Part shown: in pieces, positions 1 to 7,463 of the stretch
Numbering within the stretch: position 1 is the stretch's first letter
How the letters are laid out: the number at the start of each line of letters is the position of its first letter
Assembly: GCF_008692605.1 (NCBI RefSeq)
Contig: NZ_LFCT01000031.1
Coordinates: 1-58,643 of the forward strand
Source: Sphingobium estronivorans
GTDB lineage: Bacteria; Pseudomonadota; Alphaproteobacteria; Sphingomonadales; Sphingomonadaceae
DNA length: 58,643 nucleotides
Reading direction: 5' to 3'
The notes under the pieces: model-generated
Databases searched by the model: none
Told to the model about the DNA's origin: nothing
The model's input: the letters and a program-made list of their open reading frames with translations, nothing else
Made by a program: the position numbers and the translations under genes

Positions 1-27
1 GCGCCAAATGTTCTGACGACGGACAAT

Positions 28-267
28 ATGCCAAAAAAGACTTACAAAGAATGCGTGATCGGAAAGTGTAGAGATTGTAATTACGATGAAGGATCGGCAG
101 GTACCTTCTTAGAGCAAACCGCCGCTTGCGAAAACGCCGGCTGCTCTAACCATGATCGGCGTCCTGTTCCCCGGTCTTGCTGGAAAGATGGTGATTTTGA
201 CCCTGTTGCAATCGCGGCGGTCAGAGAAAAGCTCGACCGCATAAATCGGGAGCGGGCATCGCGTTGA
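28..267 (+). CDS. Small Cys-rich hypothetical protein
   Basis: A 79-residue protein with paired cysteines (CVIGKC, CRDC, CENAGC) in its first half and a charged helical tail, which suggests a small zinc-binding fold. I do not recognise a family. The ribosome binding site is weak (gacggac before the ATG). It is the first gene of the AT-richer accessory block and is followed about 50 bp later by a strong hairpin terminator, which supports it being a real transcription unit. Function unknown; a phage or island accessory protein is an inference from context. Confidence 0.5.
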   Translation: MPKKTYKECVIGKCRDCNYDEGSAGTFLEQTAACENAGCSNHDRRPVPRSCWKDGDFDPVAIAAVREKLDRINRERASR

Positions 268-318
268 AACCACCGCGATATGGCAGGAAAACCGTGTAAT
301 ATCACGCGCCAGAGCATC

Positions 319-351
319 AAAAAGGCCTTGCCATATACGGCAGGGCCTTTT
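319..351. terminator. Bidirectional Rho-independent terminator
   Basis: Inverted repeat AAAAGGCCTTGCC / GGCAGGGCCTTTT with a 6-nt loop (ATATAC) and one G-U pair. There is an A-run on the left and a T-run on the right, so it can end transcripts from the small gene on the left and from the minus-strand HNH gene on the right. Confidence 0.75.
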
Positions 352-401
352 GCTGTTGGTGAAGCGGAGGCGCTTCAAATGTCGGCATTGCGATAGCGCC
401 T

Positions 402-1154
402 TCAAGAAGCAGGGGGCCTTCGTCGAAACGTTGATCGGCGGCGCGTACCGGCAGTTCCAGAGTTTTGCTCCGTCTGCCGCTCCCGAACTTTGCGTGCGCG
501 CTCTGCCAAATATGAGGATGCTTGGCCGTTTTCTATGAAATCAAAAGCCCAAACCTGAGCATCTAAAAAACTGGCATGCTCTATCTTCCCTTCTATATTG
601 TTGAGGGAAAGACGATACCTGCCTTCGTTAATCCTATTAATCGCTAAAAATATTTCCCTATATGTTATTGAAAAGGAATTATTAAACCTGAACCATCGGG
701 GAGATTCTATAAAGCTTTTTCGACGCCTTATTCGGTTATTGTGCTCACGGTGATATTCGCTAGCTATTGTTGTACATGTTAACTGGTCGCAACAATCCGT
801 TCCAACTTCCAATGAACCCCAATTGGGGTGAGTGATAAGGTGGATATATCTAAGCTCAGTATCGCAGTAATCGCAGTTTCCGCTTAGATCGCCGAGGTCT
901 TCCCGGCCTATAAATTCCCATCCCACGGTCGGCATGATGATACCATGCTCTTTTGCATGGCATCCCCTGCACAAAACCTCGCATTCGGAATAGCTATATT
1001 CCCAAGGTTTCCTTCCGCTTATGTAAGATGGATGATGGACTTGTAGAACGGACCCTTGCTGTCTTGTGGTTAGGCAGCGTGTACATCGGCCTTCATGAAG
1101 CTTAATGACGTCCTCTGCGAAAGAGTGCCATTCTTTCCTTCTGTAGAGCTTCAT
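402..1154 (-). CDS. HNH-type nuclease with second zinc-ribbon-like domain
   Basis: The N-terminal ~80 residues form a recognisable HNH/treble-clef motif: CTRC, then VHHPSY, then CRGCH. A second Cys/His cluster follows (CDYC ... ITHP ... VGTDCC), so there are probably two metal-binding modules. The C-terminal half is unlike anything I recognise. ATG at 1154 is chosen; an in-frame GTG at 1163 is possible, and neither has a clear ribosome binding site. It lies about 30 bp downstream of the SIR2-domain gene on the same strand, so the two are likely co-transcribed. The region is AT-rich compared with the chromosome. DNA cleavage is inferred from the motif; a partner role in defence is inferred from context. 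Confidence 0.75.
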   Translation of the reverse strand: MKLYRRKEWHSFAEDVIKLHEGRCTRCLTTRQQGSVLQVHHPSYISGRKPWEYSYSECEVLCRGCHAKEHGIIMPTVGWEFIGREDLGDLSGNCDYCDTELRYIHLITHPNWGSLEVGTDCCDQLTCTTIASEYHREHNNRIRRRKSFIESPRWFRFNNSFSITYREIFLAINRINEGRYRLSLNNIEGKIEHASFLDAQVWAFDFIENGQASSYLAERARKVRERQTEQNSGTAGTRRRSTFRRRPPAS

Positions 1155-1184
1155 AGACTTCACACGCCGCAGCTACCCTGAATG

Positions 1185-2558
1185 TTAGACGGTTATCTCA
1201 TATTCGTTTCCTTGGATGATATGAGATACAAGATCGACCGCTTCATGAGACCACTTCCGAGTATTGCTACTTTCCTTGGTACCCGTTTTGATTTTGCAAT
1301 GATAGCGATTGTCAAAGGATCGAAGGTCTATGCCTTTCTCTTCCTTGATTCTGTTTAGGACCTTGTTGACTTCTTGCCAATTTTTGAGTCCCAATCGCGT
1401 AGCTACCTGAGTTATGGTATAAGGATGAGACTGGTTGGGATTGTCCACAACCGTAATTCCTAAAAGCTTAGGAAGCTCATCTTTATCCTGAGCAACCCTC
1501 TCAAGAACATCATAGTCTACTGCAACGCTACCAGAAGGGATATCATGCCGAATTAACTTCATTGTCCGTGCAGCAAGTGCGCGTACTAATTTCGGATTTA
1601 TAGAGGTTAAAGCCGATTGGCTTTTTAGAGCATCAAAAATCCACTTCAATTCGTTGGTGTAAATGGCTCTTGTTCGGTAATCTTTACCATCTACCGAAAA
1701 GATGGCCTGATCCGGCGGATGCTTCCCTACCGGTTCTGCCTGCCAGATTATCTGGTACACATTCGGAATAAGACCGCTCTCATCAGCGACCAGTTCACCA
1801 ATGTCGCGCATGATGGCTTTGACATTATCGTCGCCAAGACCATACCCAAATATGAAAACAGGATGCTCAGCAAAATAAGTGAGCAACTTTGCTGAAACAT
1901 ACTTCTTTCTTTCGGTCCACTCGTCATAATCTGATTTTGTAAGAACGATAGAAGAAGGGTCGGATATATCTCCGTGAATATGGAATATTTCACCAAAGCT
2001 ATTTGTGTTGTACTTAAGAATTGTCTGCCCCGTTACCGGCGCGTATCCATCGAAAACTGTCTCAAGAAATAGATCATAATTTGTCGTAATAATAGCGTGT
2101 GGTTTAATATCAGATAATGATGAAACTTCCCGATCGAACCCTTTTACATCTTTAGTCGATAGAGGGGTCATAGACGACAGTAGGTCACACGCCATATATT
2201 TAATGAACGTGTCCTTTCGGGTGTTCGACTTGAAGAATTCATCAGGAAAGTTAGGTTTACCTTCTTTCCAAGCCCATTCGAAAAATAGTTCGGATAACTC
2301 TGTGCCGATTTTGACCGGATCATCCTCATGTTTTTGCCGAAGATAGTCGAATTGCTGCTCCCCGTTGGGAAGAGCGGTGGCGAGTGACTTAAGCAGGTTT
2401 CGCCAAGTTGGTGCGCCGAAATACCTTTGGGGAATTCCGCTTCCTACAAACAGGATAGGCTGACACTCAAATTCCATCAGGAGATCGCGAATAGCGTCAC
2501 TCGCCTTCTGGCGGTATGAGGTTTCCTGATCTGAGGTTGCGCTGCTTGTCGTTGTCAT
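1185..2558 (-). CDS. SIR2-domain protein, probable NADase of a defence system
   Basis: About 457 residues. The N-terminal half has SIR2 (SIR2_2-type) signatures in order: a glycine-rich NAD-binding loop (FVGSGIPQRYFG), ITTNYDLFLE with the conserved Asn, FHIHGDIS with the conserved catalytic-type His, and FGYGLGDDN near the end of the fold. The C-terminal ~130 residues contain a helix-turn-helix-like stretch (YTITQVATRLGL) and a basic tail. Proteins of this architecture are often NAD-depleting effectors of bacterial antiphage systems; that role is inferred here. An upstream TTG at 2594 would add 12 residues, but the ATG at 2558 is preferred. It is the first gene of a two-gene minus-strand unit with the HNH protein. 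Low GC supports horizontal origin. Confidence 0.8.
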   Translation of the reverse strand: MTTTSSATSDQETSYRQKASDAIRDLLMEFECQPILFVGSGIPQRYFGAPTWRNLLKSLATALPNGEQQFDYLRQKHEDDPVKIGTELSELFFEWAWKEGKPNFPDEFFKSNTRKDTFIKYMACDLLSSMTPLSTKDVKGFDREVSSLSDIKPHAIITTNYDLFLETVFDGYAPVTGQTILKYNTNSFGEIFHIHGDISDPSSIVLTKSDYDEWTERKKYVSAKLLTYFAEHPVFIFGYGLGDDNVKAIMRDIGELVADESGLIPNVYQIIWQAEPVGKHPPDQAIFSVDGKDYRTRAIYTNELKWIFDALKSQSALTSINPKLVRALAARTMKLIRHDIPSGSVAVDYDVLERVAQDKDELPKLLGITVVDNPNQSHPYTITQVATRLGLKNWQEVNKVLNRIKEEKGIDLRSFDNRYHCKIKTGTKESSNTRKWSHEAVDLVSHIIQGNEYEITV

Positions 2559-2689
2559 GCCGTAATATCTGCAATGGCTTATGCGCAGCGTCAATCCGGT
2601 TCGCTCAGGCCAATTTCCTTGAGCGGTCTATCGATGATCGGATTTGTGGAGGTTGTTTTGCAAGTCCGTTTCGTCATACCAAAGCGGCT

Positions 2690-3184
2690 ATGGCTTTTGA
2701 AATCGAAGCAGCATTAATCGGCCTGTCTGGTGTCGTTGTAGGAGGCGCGATCTCAAGTATCACTACGCTTCTGATCCAGCGTACCGAGCGTCAAAGATAT
2801 TCGCGGGAACGGTCATGGGATTTGAGACGTGAAGCTTACACCGAAATCATAGGGAGCCTTGATCGCGCTCGCGCAATTGCGGAGCATATCGACGAAGGAT
2901 ATCGCGATGATGCCCATGGATGGGACGCTAGCGAGGGTAACAAGAAGGCTCAATCCCAGATGATTGAGCATTTTCATGAGGCCAGAATGGCATTCCATGC
3001 CAAGCGGCTCATGCTTTCTGGTCCTTTCATTGGGCAATACGAAAGAATGAACCGAGAACTAGGCGAGGCGAGCAATCCGAACCTCATCCCACCAGAGTCT
3101 TCTGAAATCTGTTCAAGCGTAATGCGGCGGATCGTACCAGAGTTAGAGAAGCTTGCTCAGGATGAACTGGGCATGCGGCCCTAG
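2690..3184 (+). CDS. Membrane-anchored small hypothetical protein
   Basis: A 164-residue protein with one N-terminal hydrophobic segment (about residues 6-27, AALIGLSGVVVGGAISS onward), then a long, highly charged, probably alpha-helical body (RTERQRYSRERSWDLRREAY). Such one-TM plus cytosolic helical bodies are common in mobile elements and are usually annotated as hypothetical. The frame is open further upstream, but that part overlaps the divergent SIR2 gene, so the ATG at 2690 is preferred. It is divergently arranged with SIR2 (132 bp between starts) and lies just before the tRNA-Thr fragment. Function unknown. Confidence 0.65.
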   Translation: MAFEIEAALIGLSGVVVGGAISSITTLLIQRTERQRYSRERSWDLRREAYTEIIGSLDRARAIAEHIDEGYRDDAHGWDASEGNKKAQSQMIEHFHEARMAFHAKRLMLSGPFIGQYERMNRELGEASNPNLIPPESSEICSSVMRRIVPELEKLAQDELGMRP

Positions 3185-3242
3185 GGATGCTACAAAGGTT
3201 TGTAACAACCGTAGCAGGTATGTCGGCGTAACCCTTTGATTT

Positions 3243-3287
3243 TTCGTAATGCGGGGGTCACGTGTTCGAGTCACGTAAGCGGCACCA
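3243..3287 (+). other. 3' fragment of tRNA-Thr(CGT), probable attachment-site duplicate
   Basis: The segment reads as the 3' half of a tRNA. It has the end of an anticodon loop with CGT, a 3' anticodon strand TGCGG, a perfect 5-bp T-arm (ACGTG / CACGT around TTCGAGT), an acceptor 3' strand AAGCGGC, and discriminator A plus encoded CCA. No matching 5' half (GCCGCTT...) lies upstream, so it is not a functional tRNA. Integrases that use the 3' end of a tRNA leave exactly this kind of copy at the distal end of the element. The 3' end points right, so the element that used it should lie to the left (positions below 3243). Small dyads follow at once (AGGAACTTCCT and CGAAAG/CTTTCG). Confidence 0.75.
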
Positions 3288-3361
3288 GCCTTTCAGTAGG
3301 AACTTCCTGAAAAACCTAGCGAAAGTGCCTTTCGGCTTATGGCCGGGAGACTGCCTAGTTT

Positions 3362-3517
3362 ATGTACCTTTGGCTTGATCCTACAGCAACCCAATGGGTG
3401 AAGCGTGGGGAGAGATGGGGCGAGCCTGACATGCGCTGGGAAGATGAATCATGCCGTTTTTCGCATCCCATGACCGAGAATGGGCGTAAGTCTGCTCTAC
3501 AGTCCGGCGGGCGCTGA
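3362..3517 (+). CDS. Possible 51-residue small protein
   Basis: An ATG-started frame of 51 codons, rich in Trp and charged residues (begins MYLWLDPTATQW), with a GGGAG about 11 nt upstream. It sits between the tRNA-Thr fragment and the excalibur gene and could be a gene remnant or a small element gene. No family recognised. Confidence is low because length and composition alone support it. Confidence 0.3.
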   Translation: MYLWLDPTATQWVKRGERWGEPDMRWEDESCRFSHPMTENGRKSALQSGGR

Positions 3518-3567
3518 GCCGACATAGCAAATCCCGCGTTCAAGCGCGGAAACAACACGCGTTAGGA

Positions 3568-3927
3568 TTATCGCCGATAAGGCTCGCAAGCAATTCCGTC
3601 ACTGTCACCATCCATATGTGAGCCATAGCCAGGTTGGCCGCGATATAGCGGCGCTGCACCAGCTGCACGGGCCTCTCGACAATTGCGATATGACCACGAC
3701 GAAGCCGGTTCTTGCGCTTGTCGTTTCGGCGCGAAGGCTATGGCGTCGGGTTGTTGCCCGTCCAGGTCAGCAGCCGTCATTGGTTGCTCGCGCTTGATCG
3801 TGTTGCGCGGTTTCCAACTTGCATCGGTGGGTTCAGCACGTGGCGCGGGAACGTTTCGCGGCAACATGGCCCCGCCGACCAATCCGACAGCTAGGGCACC
3901 AGCAAGGATGATGTGTGATTGGCGCAT
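3568..3927 (-). CDS. Excalibur calcium-binding domain protein
   Basis: 119 residues. The N-terminal hydrophobic segment (about residues 5-22, HIILAGALAVGLVGGAML) acts as a signal peptide or anchor. A low-complexity Pro/Ala/Arg linker follows. The C-terminal ~40 residues match the excalibur motif: NCREARAAGAAPLYRGQPGY then DGDSDGIACE, with the Asp-rich D-x-D-x-D-G loop and two Cys. Excalibur domains are extracellular and thought to bind calcium; they are found alone or attached to nucleases. Here no nuclease domain is present. The domain call is firm; its role in this island is unknown. Confidence 0.85.
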   Translation of the reverse strand: MRQSHIILAGALAVGLVGGAMLPRNVPAPRAEPTDASWKPRNTIKREQPMTAADLDGQQPDAIAFAPKRQAQEPASSWSYRNCREARAAGAAPLYRGQPGYGSHMDGDSDGIACEPYRR

Positions 3928-4373
3928 GGATCGTCCATAACTTGGGATCGTAAAGCAATTGCTACGCTTTGCCCGCGCGACAAATCCGCCATCTTATATG
4001 AACAGGCGAATTCAAACGCCTATTGCGAAGCTGCTCTAATCCCGCCAGAAAAGTCCTGCCTTCCGTGAAAGCCGGAGGGTGGGGCGTAGGAACCCCTTTT
4101 CAGAGAACTCGGTCGCCAGATTTTGGAGGCCGGGTGGCATGCGCGCATGTCCAGCCGGTAACGGTAAAGGCGCATGCGCCTGCTCTCTGATCAGGTTCCT
4201 AACATCCGGCTTCGGCCGTCGCTCCAAGAGGCACATAGGGGTGACACGAGGTTGAAGCCGAAGGTCGCCTTTCAAGCGGGGGCGAGACGTGGATTATCAG
4301 CAGCAATAGCGATCGCCTGTTCAGCCGTGCCCGTCCGGGTCCGGTTCAATTCCTCATGCAAATGGAAACGAAC
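3928..4373. other. Intergenic stretch without a clear gene
   Basis: About 450 bp between two divergent genes, so it should hold both promoters. A plus-strand frame ending at the TGA at 4188-4190 has protein-like composition (NPARKVLPSVKAGGWGVG) but no start codon or ribosome binding site, so it may be a gene remnant. I see no tRNA and no terminator here. Confidence 0.3.
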
Positions 4374-5126
4374 ATGAAGCGCAAACCTGCAAAGCGGAAT
4401 CGCCATGAATATGCCAAGGCGCTGGCTCTCTTCCTTCTCATCAGCCTTGCTGCCGAAATCGTGCGAGCGCAACCCGTCAATAATCCACCAGAGGTCCAAA
4501 CTGCGTTTGAAGCTGCTGCAGCGAAAGTGCGCAACCTTGATGATGGTACTTTGAAAGTAGGTGAAGTGATCTTTGGTGATCGGTCACTGACAATACGCTT
4601 TCAACCATCGGCGGGAGCATCTCGTGAGAAAGCGGAGAAGAAGGTCAAAGCGCGGATGGCCAGCTGGGCCGGGAGCCTTTGCTCCCATGATGGCATGCCT
4701 GATTTTCTTCGCCGAACGGGCGCTAAGTTCATCACCGAATTCGAGACTGCGCCCGGTGCCTATGAAAAGGTCAAGGAAGTCTCCGCTGCCGCCTGTGATG
4801 GCACTACAGACCTCCGACTGATAGATGGCAAACCGCTTTATCCGAAACCTACTTATGAAACGGCCATCGGAGTCATCAAAGCCCATCTCAAGGGCAGTCT
4901 ATTGGATTATGATTCCGCGAAGCTCGAATGCAGCGAAGTTTCCGCGCCGCTATGGATCAAGTTGCCCCTTGAACCTCGCCGCTACGGCTATGTCGTCGAA
5001 TGTGACATCAACGCGAAAAATGCATTTGGCGGATATGTAGGCTATCAAAGAAGATGGTATTATTTCAATGGCAATAATTTCCAAGAAATAATCAATGAGC
5101 CGAGGGCGGGACTCGTCGAACAATGA
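4374..5126 (+). CDS. Exported hypothetical protein, coupled to the next gene
   Basis: 250 residues from the ATG at 4374 (GGAAA upstream; an in-frame ATG at 4356 is less likely). A basic N-terminus and a hydrophobic stretch (ALALFLLISLAAEIV) ending in Ala-Gln form a credible signal peptide, so the protein is probably periplasmic. The mature part contains cysteines (SLCSHDG, AACDGT, KLECSE, VECDIN) that could form disulfides. I recognise no family. Its stop overlaps the start of the following gene by 4 bp (ATGA), implying translational coupling and a joint function. Confidence 0.7.
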   Translation: MKRKPAKRNRHEYAKALALFLLISLAAEIVRAQPVNNPPEVQTAFEAAAAKVRNLDDGTLKVGEVIFGDRSLTIRFQPSAGASREKAEKKVKARMASWAGSLCSHDGMPDFLRRTGAKFITEFETAPGAYEKVKEVSAAACDGTTDLRLIDGKPLYPKPTYETAIGVIKAHLKGSLLDYDSAKLECSEVSAPLWIKLPLEPRRYGYVVECDINAKNAFGGYVGYQRRWYYFNGNNFQEIINEPRAGLVEQ

Positions 5127-5773
5127 GTGGTGCGCAGATCAGTGTTCCTGCCGTGATGCTGCTTGGGACTTGCACCTTCGCTTTGGGCTACTGGGTCGCG
5201 CCAAAGGAAATCCTCGACAATGAAGTGGTCCACAAAGGCTTCTTCCGAACCGACACCAGAAAGGTGCTGTCGGCCACGGTCGAGAGCCTGCGCCTGGACA
5301 ACAAACTTCTGGTCTTTTCATACAAGGGCGCGGCCGATGTCGCGGTCGCCCGCTCGCGCTGGATCATCTTTGAAGGGCGGCAGCAACTCAAAGTTCCGGC
5401 GGTGGTCAACTACTATATCGACCTGTCGAAGCTGACGATGGCGAATGTGGCGTTCAATGCGCAGGCGAAGCTCGTGACCGTGAAGCTGCCTCCGCTGGAG
5501 ATGGGTGACGTTGCCTTTGAGCCGGAGAAAGCCACCACGATCAACGGGGGCATTCTGACCTTCAGCGAAGATGAAGTCGAGGAATTGCGCAAGCTCAACT
5601 ACGTCAGCGCGCGAAGGGCGATGATCAAGCAGGCTCAAGGAAAGGGTCTGATTGACGTAGCCAAAAACAACGCCCGAACAAACATCCAGACCTACTTTGA
5701 AATTCCACTCCGTATTGCTGGGCAGCCGGACGTGAAGGTTGTCGCGGCGTTCGAAGGAAAGGGAAGAACATGA
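5123..5773 (+). CDS. DUF4230-like membrane-anchored protein
   Basis: 216 residues. An N-terminal hydrophobic segment (about 8-24) is followed by a domain resembling DUF4230: KLLVFSYKGAADVAV, then a beta-rich core with VNYYIDLSKLTMANV, VTVKLPPLEMGDVAFE and a C-terminal helix with many Lys/Ala. DUF4230 proteins are typically single-pass, with a soluble domain outside the cytoplasm; their biochemical role is unknown. The start overlaps the stop of the exported protein upstream (ATGA). A terminator follows 56 bp after the stop, so the two genes form one operon. Confidence 0.7.
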   Translation: MSGAQISVPAVMLLGTCTFALGYWVAPKEILDNEVVHKGFFRTDTRKVLSATVESLRLDNKLLVFSYKGAADVAVARSRWIIFEGRQQLKVPAVVNYYIDLSKLTMANVAFNAQAKLVTVKLPPLEMGDVAFEPEKATTINGGILTFSEDEVEELRKLNYVSARRAMIKQAQGKGLIDVAKNNARTNIQTYFEIPLRIAGQPDVKVVAAFEGKGRT

Positions 5774-5828
5774 TTGCCGAAAAGGGCATCACCCTGAAGC
5801 ACTGATTTTATCCACCATCAACCAAACC

Positions 5829-5863
5829 AACCCGTTCGGACCAGCTCCGGGCGGGTTTTTCTT
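5829..5863 (+). terminator. Rho-independent terminator after the DUF4230-like operon
   Basis: Twelve-bp stem AACCCGTTCGGA / TCCGGGCGGGTT with two G-U pairs and a 5-nt loop, then TTTCTTT. It lies between the stop of the DUF4230-like gene and the ribosome binding site of the next gene. Confidence 0.8.
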
Positions 5864-5883
5864 TGTCCGGAAAGGACACACCT

Positions 5884-6228
5884 ATGATTATCCTCAAACA
5901 TACTGACGCCTATCACGGCGTTCTGGCCGATGTGCGCAATGCCCGGCTGGATCAGCTGGGCGAATACAGCGATCTTGCCACCTTCATCATCGTGGAGCCG
6001 GGAGACCGACCGGAAGACATTCAGCCCGATCCAACAATCAACCTCGTTGACGGCTTGGCATTCGGTCATCCCGACTACGTGCCGAGCTGGGAATCGTGCG
6101 AACGACATGATGATGCCTGGGAATTGTGTTTCATCCTTTCCGACGACGGGTTTGGCCACATCATCCTGATCCCTGATCGGGAAGGGATCGACCCAAGGCT
6201 GTTGGCGCTCTGCCGCGAACACGCCTGA
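5884..6228 (+). CDS. Hypothetical protein, first of a tandem paralogue pair
   Basis: 114 residues, acidic, no signal peptide and no membrane segment. The ATG at 5884 is preceded by GGAAAGGA at good distance; an upstream TTG at 5863 lies inside the terminator. It aligns by eye with the next gene product over most of its length: LGEYSDLATFIIVE against LGDYTHLVVLTAED, the W-x...-W/F-E-L/M-x-F core (WELCFILSDDGFGHIILIP against FEMVFCIGNGGWAVVLLIE), and a final ALCREH/AACRAE. Function unknown. Both look like accessory genes of sphingomonad mobile DNA. Confidence 0.7.
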   Translation: MIILKHTDAYHGVLADVRNARLDQLGEYSDLATFIIVEPGDRPEDIQPDPTINLVDGLAFGHPDYVPSWESCERHDDAWELCFILSDDGFGHIILIPDREGIDPRLLALCREHA

Positions 6229-6255
6229 CCCAAAATCATACCTCATCAGCAAGCG

Positions 6256-6281
6256 GCGTCCTTCGGGGCGCTATTTTTTTA
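6256..6281 (+). terminator. Rho-independent terminator with UUCG loop
   Basis: GCGTCC-TTCG-GGGCGC (6 bp with one G-U pair and a very stable TTCG tetraloop) followed by TATTTTTTTA. It separates the two paralogous genes, so the second is probably expressed from read-through or its own promoter. Confidence 0.8.
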
Positions 6282-6295
6282 TCTGGAGGGAATCC

Positions 6296-6679
6296 ATGCT
6301 TTCATTCTCCGACACATTCGCGCTACGGCGCGCGCTGGTCCAGCCATTGCCGGGCACCATTCAAGGCCTGCTCCGCCTGCGGATCAACCGCATCCTTGCC
6401 GATGGCTTGGGCGATTACACCCATCTGGTGGTGCTCACAGCAGAAGACACGGAGGCCATGCTGGTCGCCGACATAGGCTTTTCTCCATTAGAGCATGATG
6501 GCCTACGCTATGGCGCGCCCGGCTTCATCCGGCGCTGGGACATTCTGCACAACCACGGAGGCTGGTTCGAGATGGTCTTTTGCATCGGCAACGGCGGCTG
6601 GGCCGTCGTGCTGCTGATCGAGGAGGCTCAGGATTCCAGCTTTCCAGAAATCCGGGCTGCGTGCCGTGCGGAAAGCTGA
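6296..6679 (+). CDS. Hypothetical protein, second of a tandem paralogue pair
   Basis: 127 residues, soluble, no known motif. The ATG at 6296 has a strong GGAGGG 6 nt upstream. It is clearly related to the product at 5884-6228 (shared LGDYTHL region, WxxxHNHGGWFEMVF core and C-terminal AACRAE) but diverged, and it has an extra N-terminal ~15 residues. Two copies in tandem with separate terminators suggest an old duplication. Function unknown. Confidence 0.7.
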   Translation: MLSFSDTFALRRALVQPLPGTIQGLLRLRINRILADGLGDYTHLVVLTAEDTEAMLVADIGFSPLEHDGLRYGAPGFIRRWDILHNHGGWFEMVFCIGNGGWAVVLLIEEAQDSSFPEIRAACRAES

Positions 6680-6723
6680 AAAGCTGGCAGGCTGGCCACC
6701 TAGGCGGTTGCCGGGGAGGCATG

Positions 6724-6751
6724 AAAAGGGGGCGGCATGGCGACCGCCCCC
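6724..6751 (-). terminator. Hairpin terminator of the minus-strand gene
   Basis: GGGGGCGG / CCGCCCCC with an 8-nt loop. On the minus strand it follows the stop of the 6769-7071 gene and is trailed by TTTTC. There is no T-run on the plus strand. Confidence 0.55.
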
Positions 6752-6768
6752 AAGTCAGTTATCAACCT

Positions 6769-7071
6769 TCAATTGTTGGCGGCAGGGAAAAAGCGTCCGA
6801 ACTCGTCCCGGTCCCAGAGATAGTTTCTGGTCGAGTGCCTGCAAAATTTATTCAGCATATACTCAATCATGACGGTGTTCCCGAAGCCGCGTCGGCGGAA
6901 ATAATAACACAAGTCCTCCTGTGTCATTGGCGTGAAAGCCGTTATGGCGCGTATTCTGGCCGCAATTTGTATTGCGTTGATGTGAAGTAAGGATTGGCGG
7001 TCGTCACCGTTTTCAATCCACAAGATAATGTCTGCACTGGCCTTCAGTACTTCAGCTACATCAATGTTCAT
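6769..7071 (-). CDS. Hypothetical protein
   Basis: 100 residues from the ATG at 7071; AAGG lies about 12 nt upstream, and a TTG at 7092 is an alternative. The N-terminal part is helical and acidic (NIDVAEVLKASADIILWI), the C-terminal part rich in Arg and aromatic residues (DLCYYFRRRGFGNTVMIEYM). No family recognised. It runs against its neighbours and ends in its own terminator hairpin. The lower GC at its 5' end fits an acquired gene. Confidence 0.55.
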   Translation of the reverse strand: MNIDVAEVLKASADIILWIENGDDRQSLLHINAIQIAARIRAITAFTPMTQEDLCYYFRRRGFGNTVMIEYMLNKFCRHSTRNYLWDRDEFGRFFPAANN

Positions 7072-7173
7072 TAAATCACGCCTTATATCCAAAGCTACGT
7101 TTGAGATGATCGCGGGTTGCTCGGATCAAATCGCCATGCGGCGCAAAGGCAGGTAGAAGGCGAAGCCGAAAGA

Positions 7174-7392
7174 CTACACCGGCCGATAAAGCCAGATCAG
7201 CGCCATTTGGAAGTGCCCGTCCCGGATTTCAAGGGGTTCACCATAGGGCAGATAGGCCACGCAAATGGGTGCGACATCCTTCCGGCTAACATCTTGAAAT
7301 AAGGCAGTCTCCAGACTCGGTTTACTTAGCCCTATGGGCAAATGGCGTTCGGGTTCAATCCAGCCATCGCCAAGGCGGTCTGGCGCTGCCGA
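7174..7392 (-). pseudogene. Probable gene remnant without a start codon
   Basis: An open minus-strand frame of 72 codons ends in TAG at 7174-7176. Its composition is strongly protein-like (GDGWIEPERHLPIG, APICVAYLPYGEPLEI, FQMALIWLYRPV), yet there is no ATG or GTG. The frame is cut by a TGA at 7393-7395, just upstream of the RepA-like gene. A TTG start within it has no ribosome binding site. The simplest reading is the 3' end of a gene whose 5' part was lost when the RepA-like module arrived. Not recognised. Confidence 0.4.
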
Positions 7393-7463
7393 TCATGCCC
7401 ATCGGGACATCACCAAAACATCCAATGCGGTGGCGCTCTTGCAGGGCCAGCCGGAGGCATAAT

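Noticed and set aside
3243..3287. Considered as a complete tRNA gene
   Set aside because: No 5' acceptor strand, D-arm or 5' anticodon strand precedes it; only the 3' half is present.
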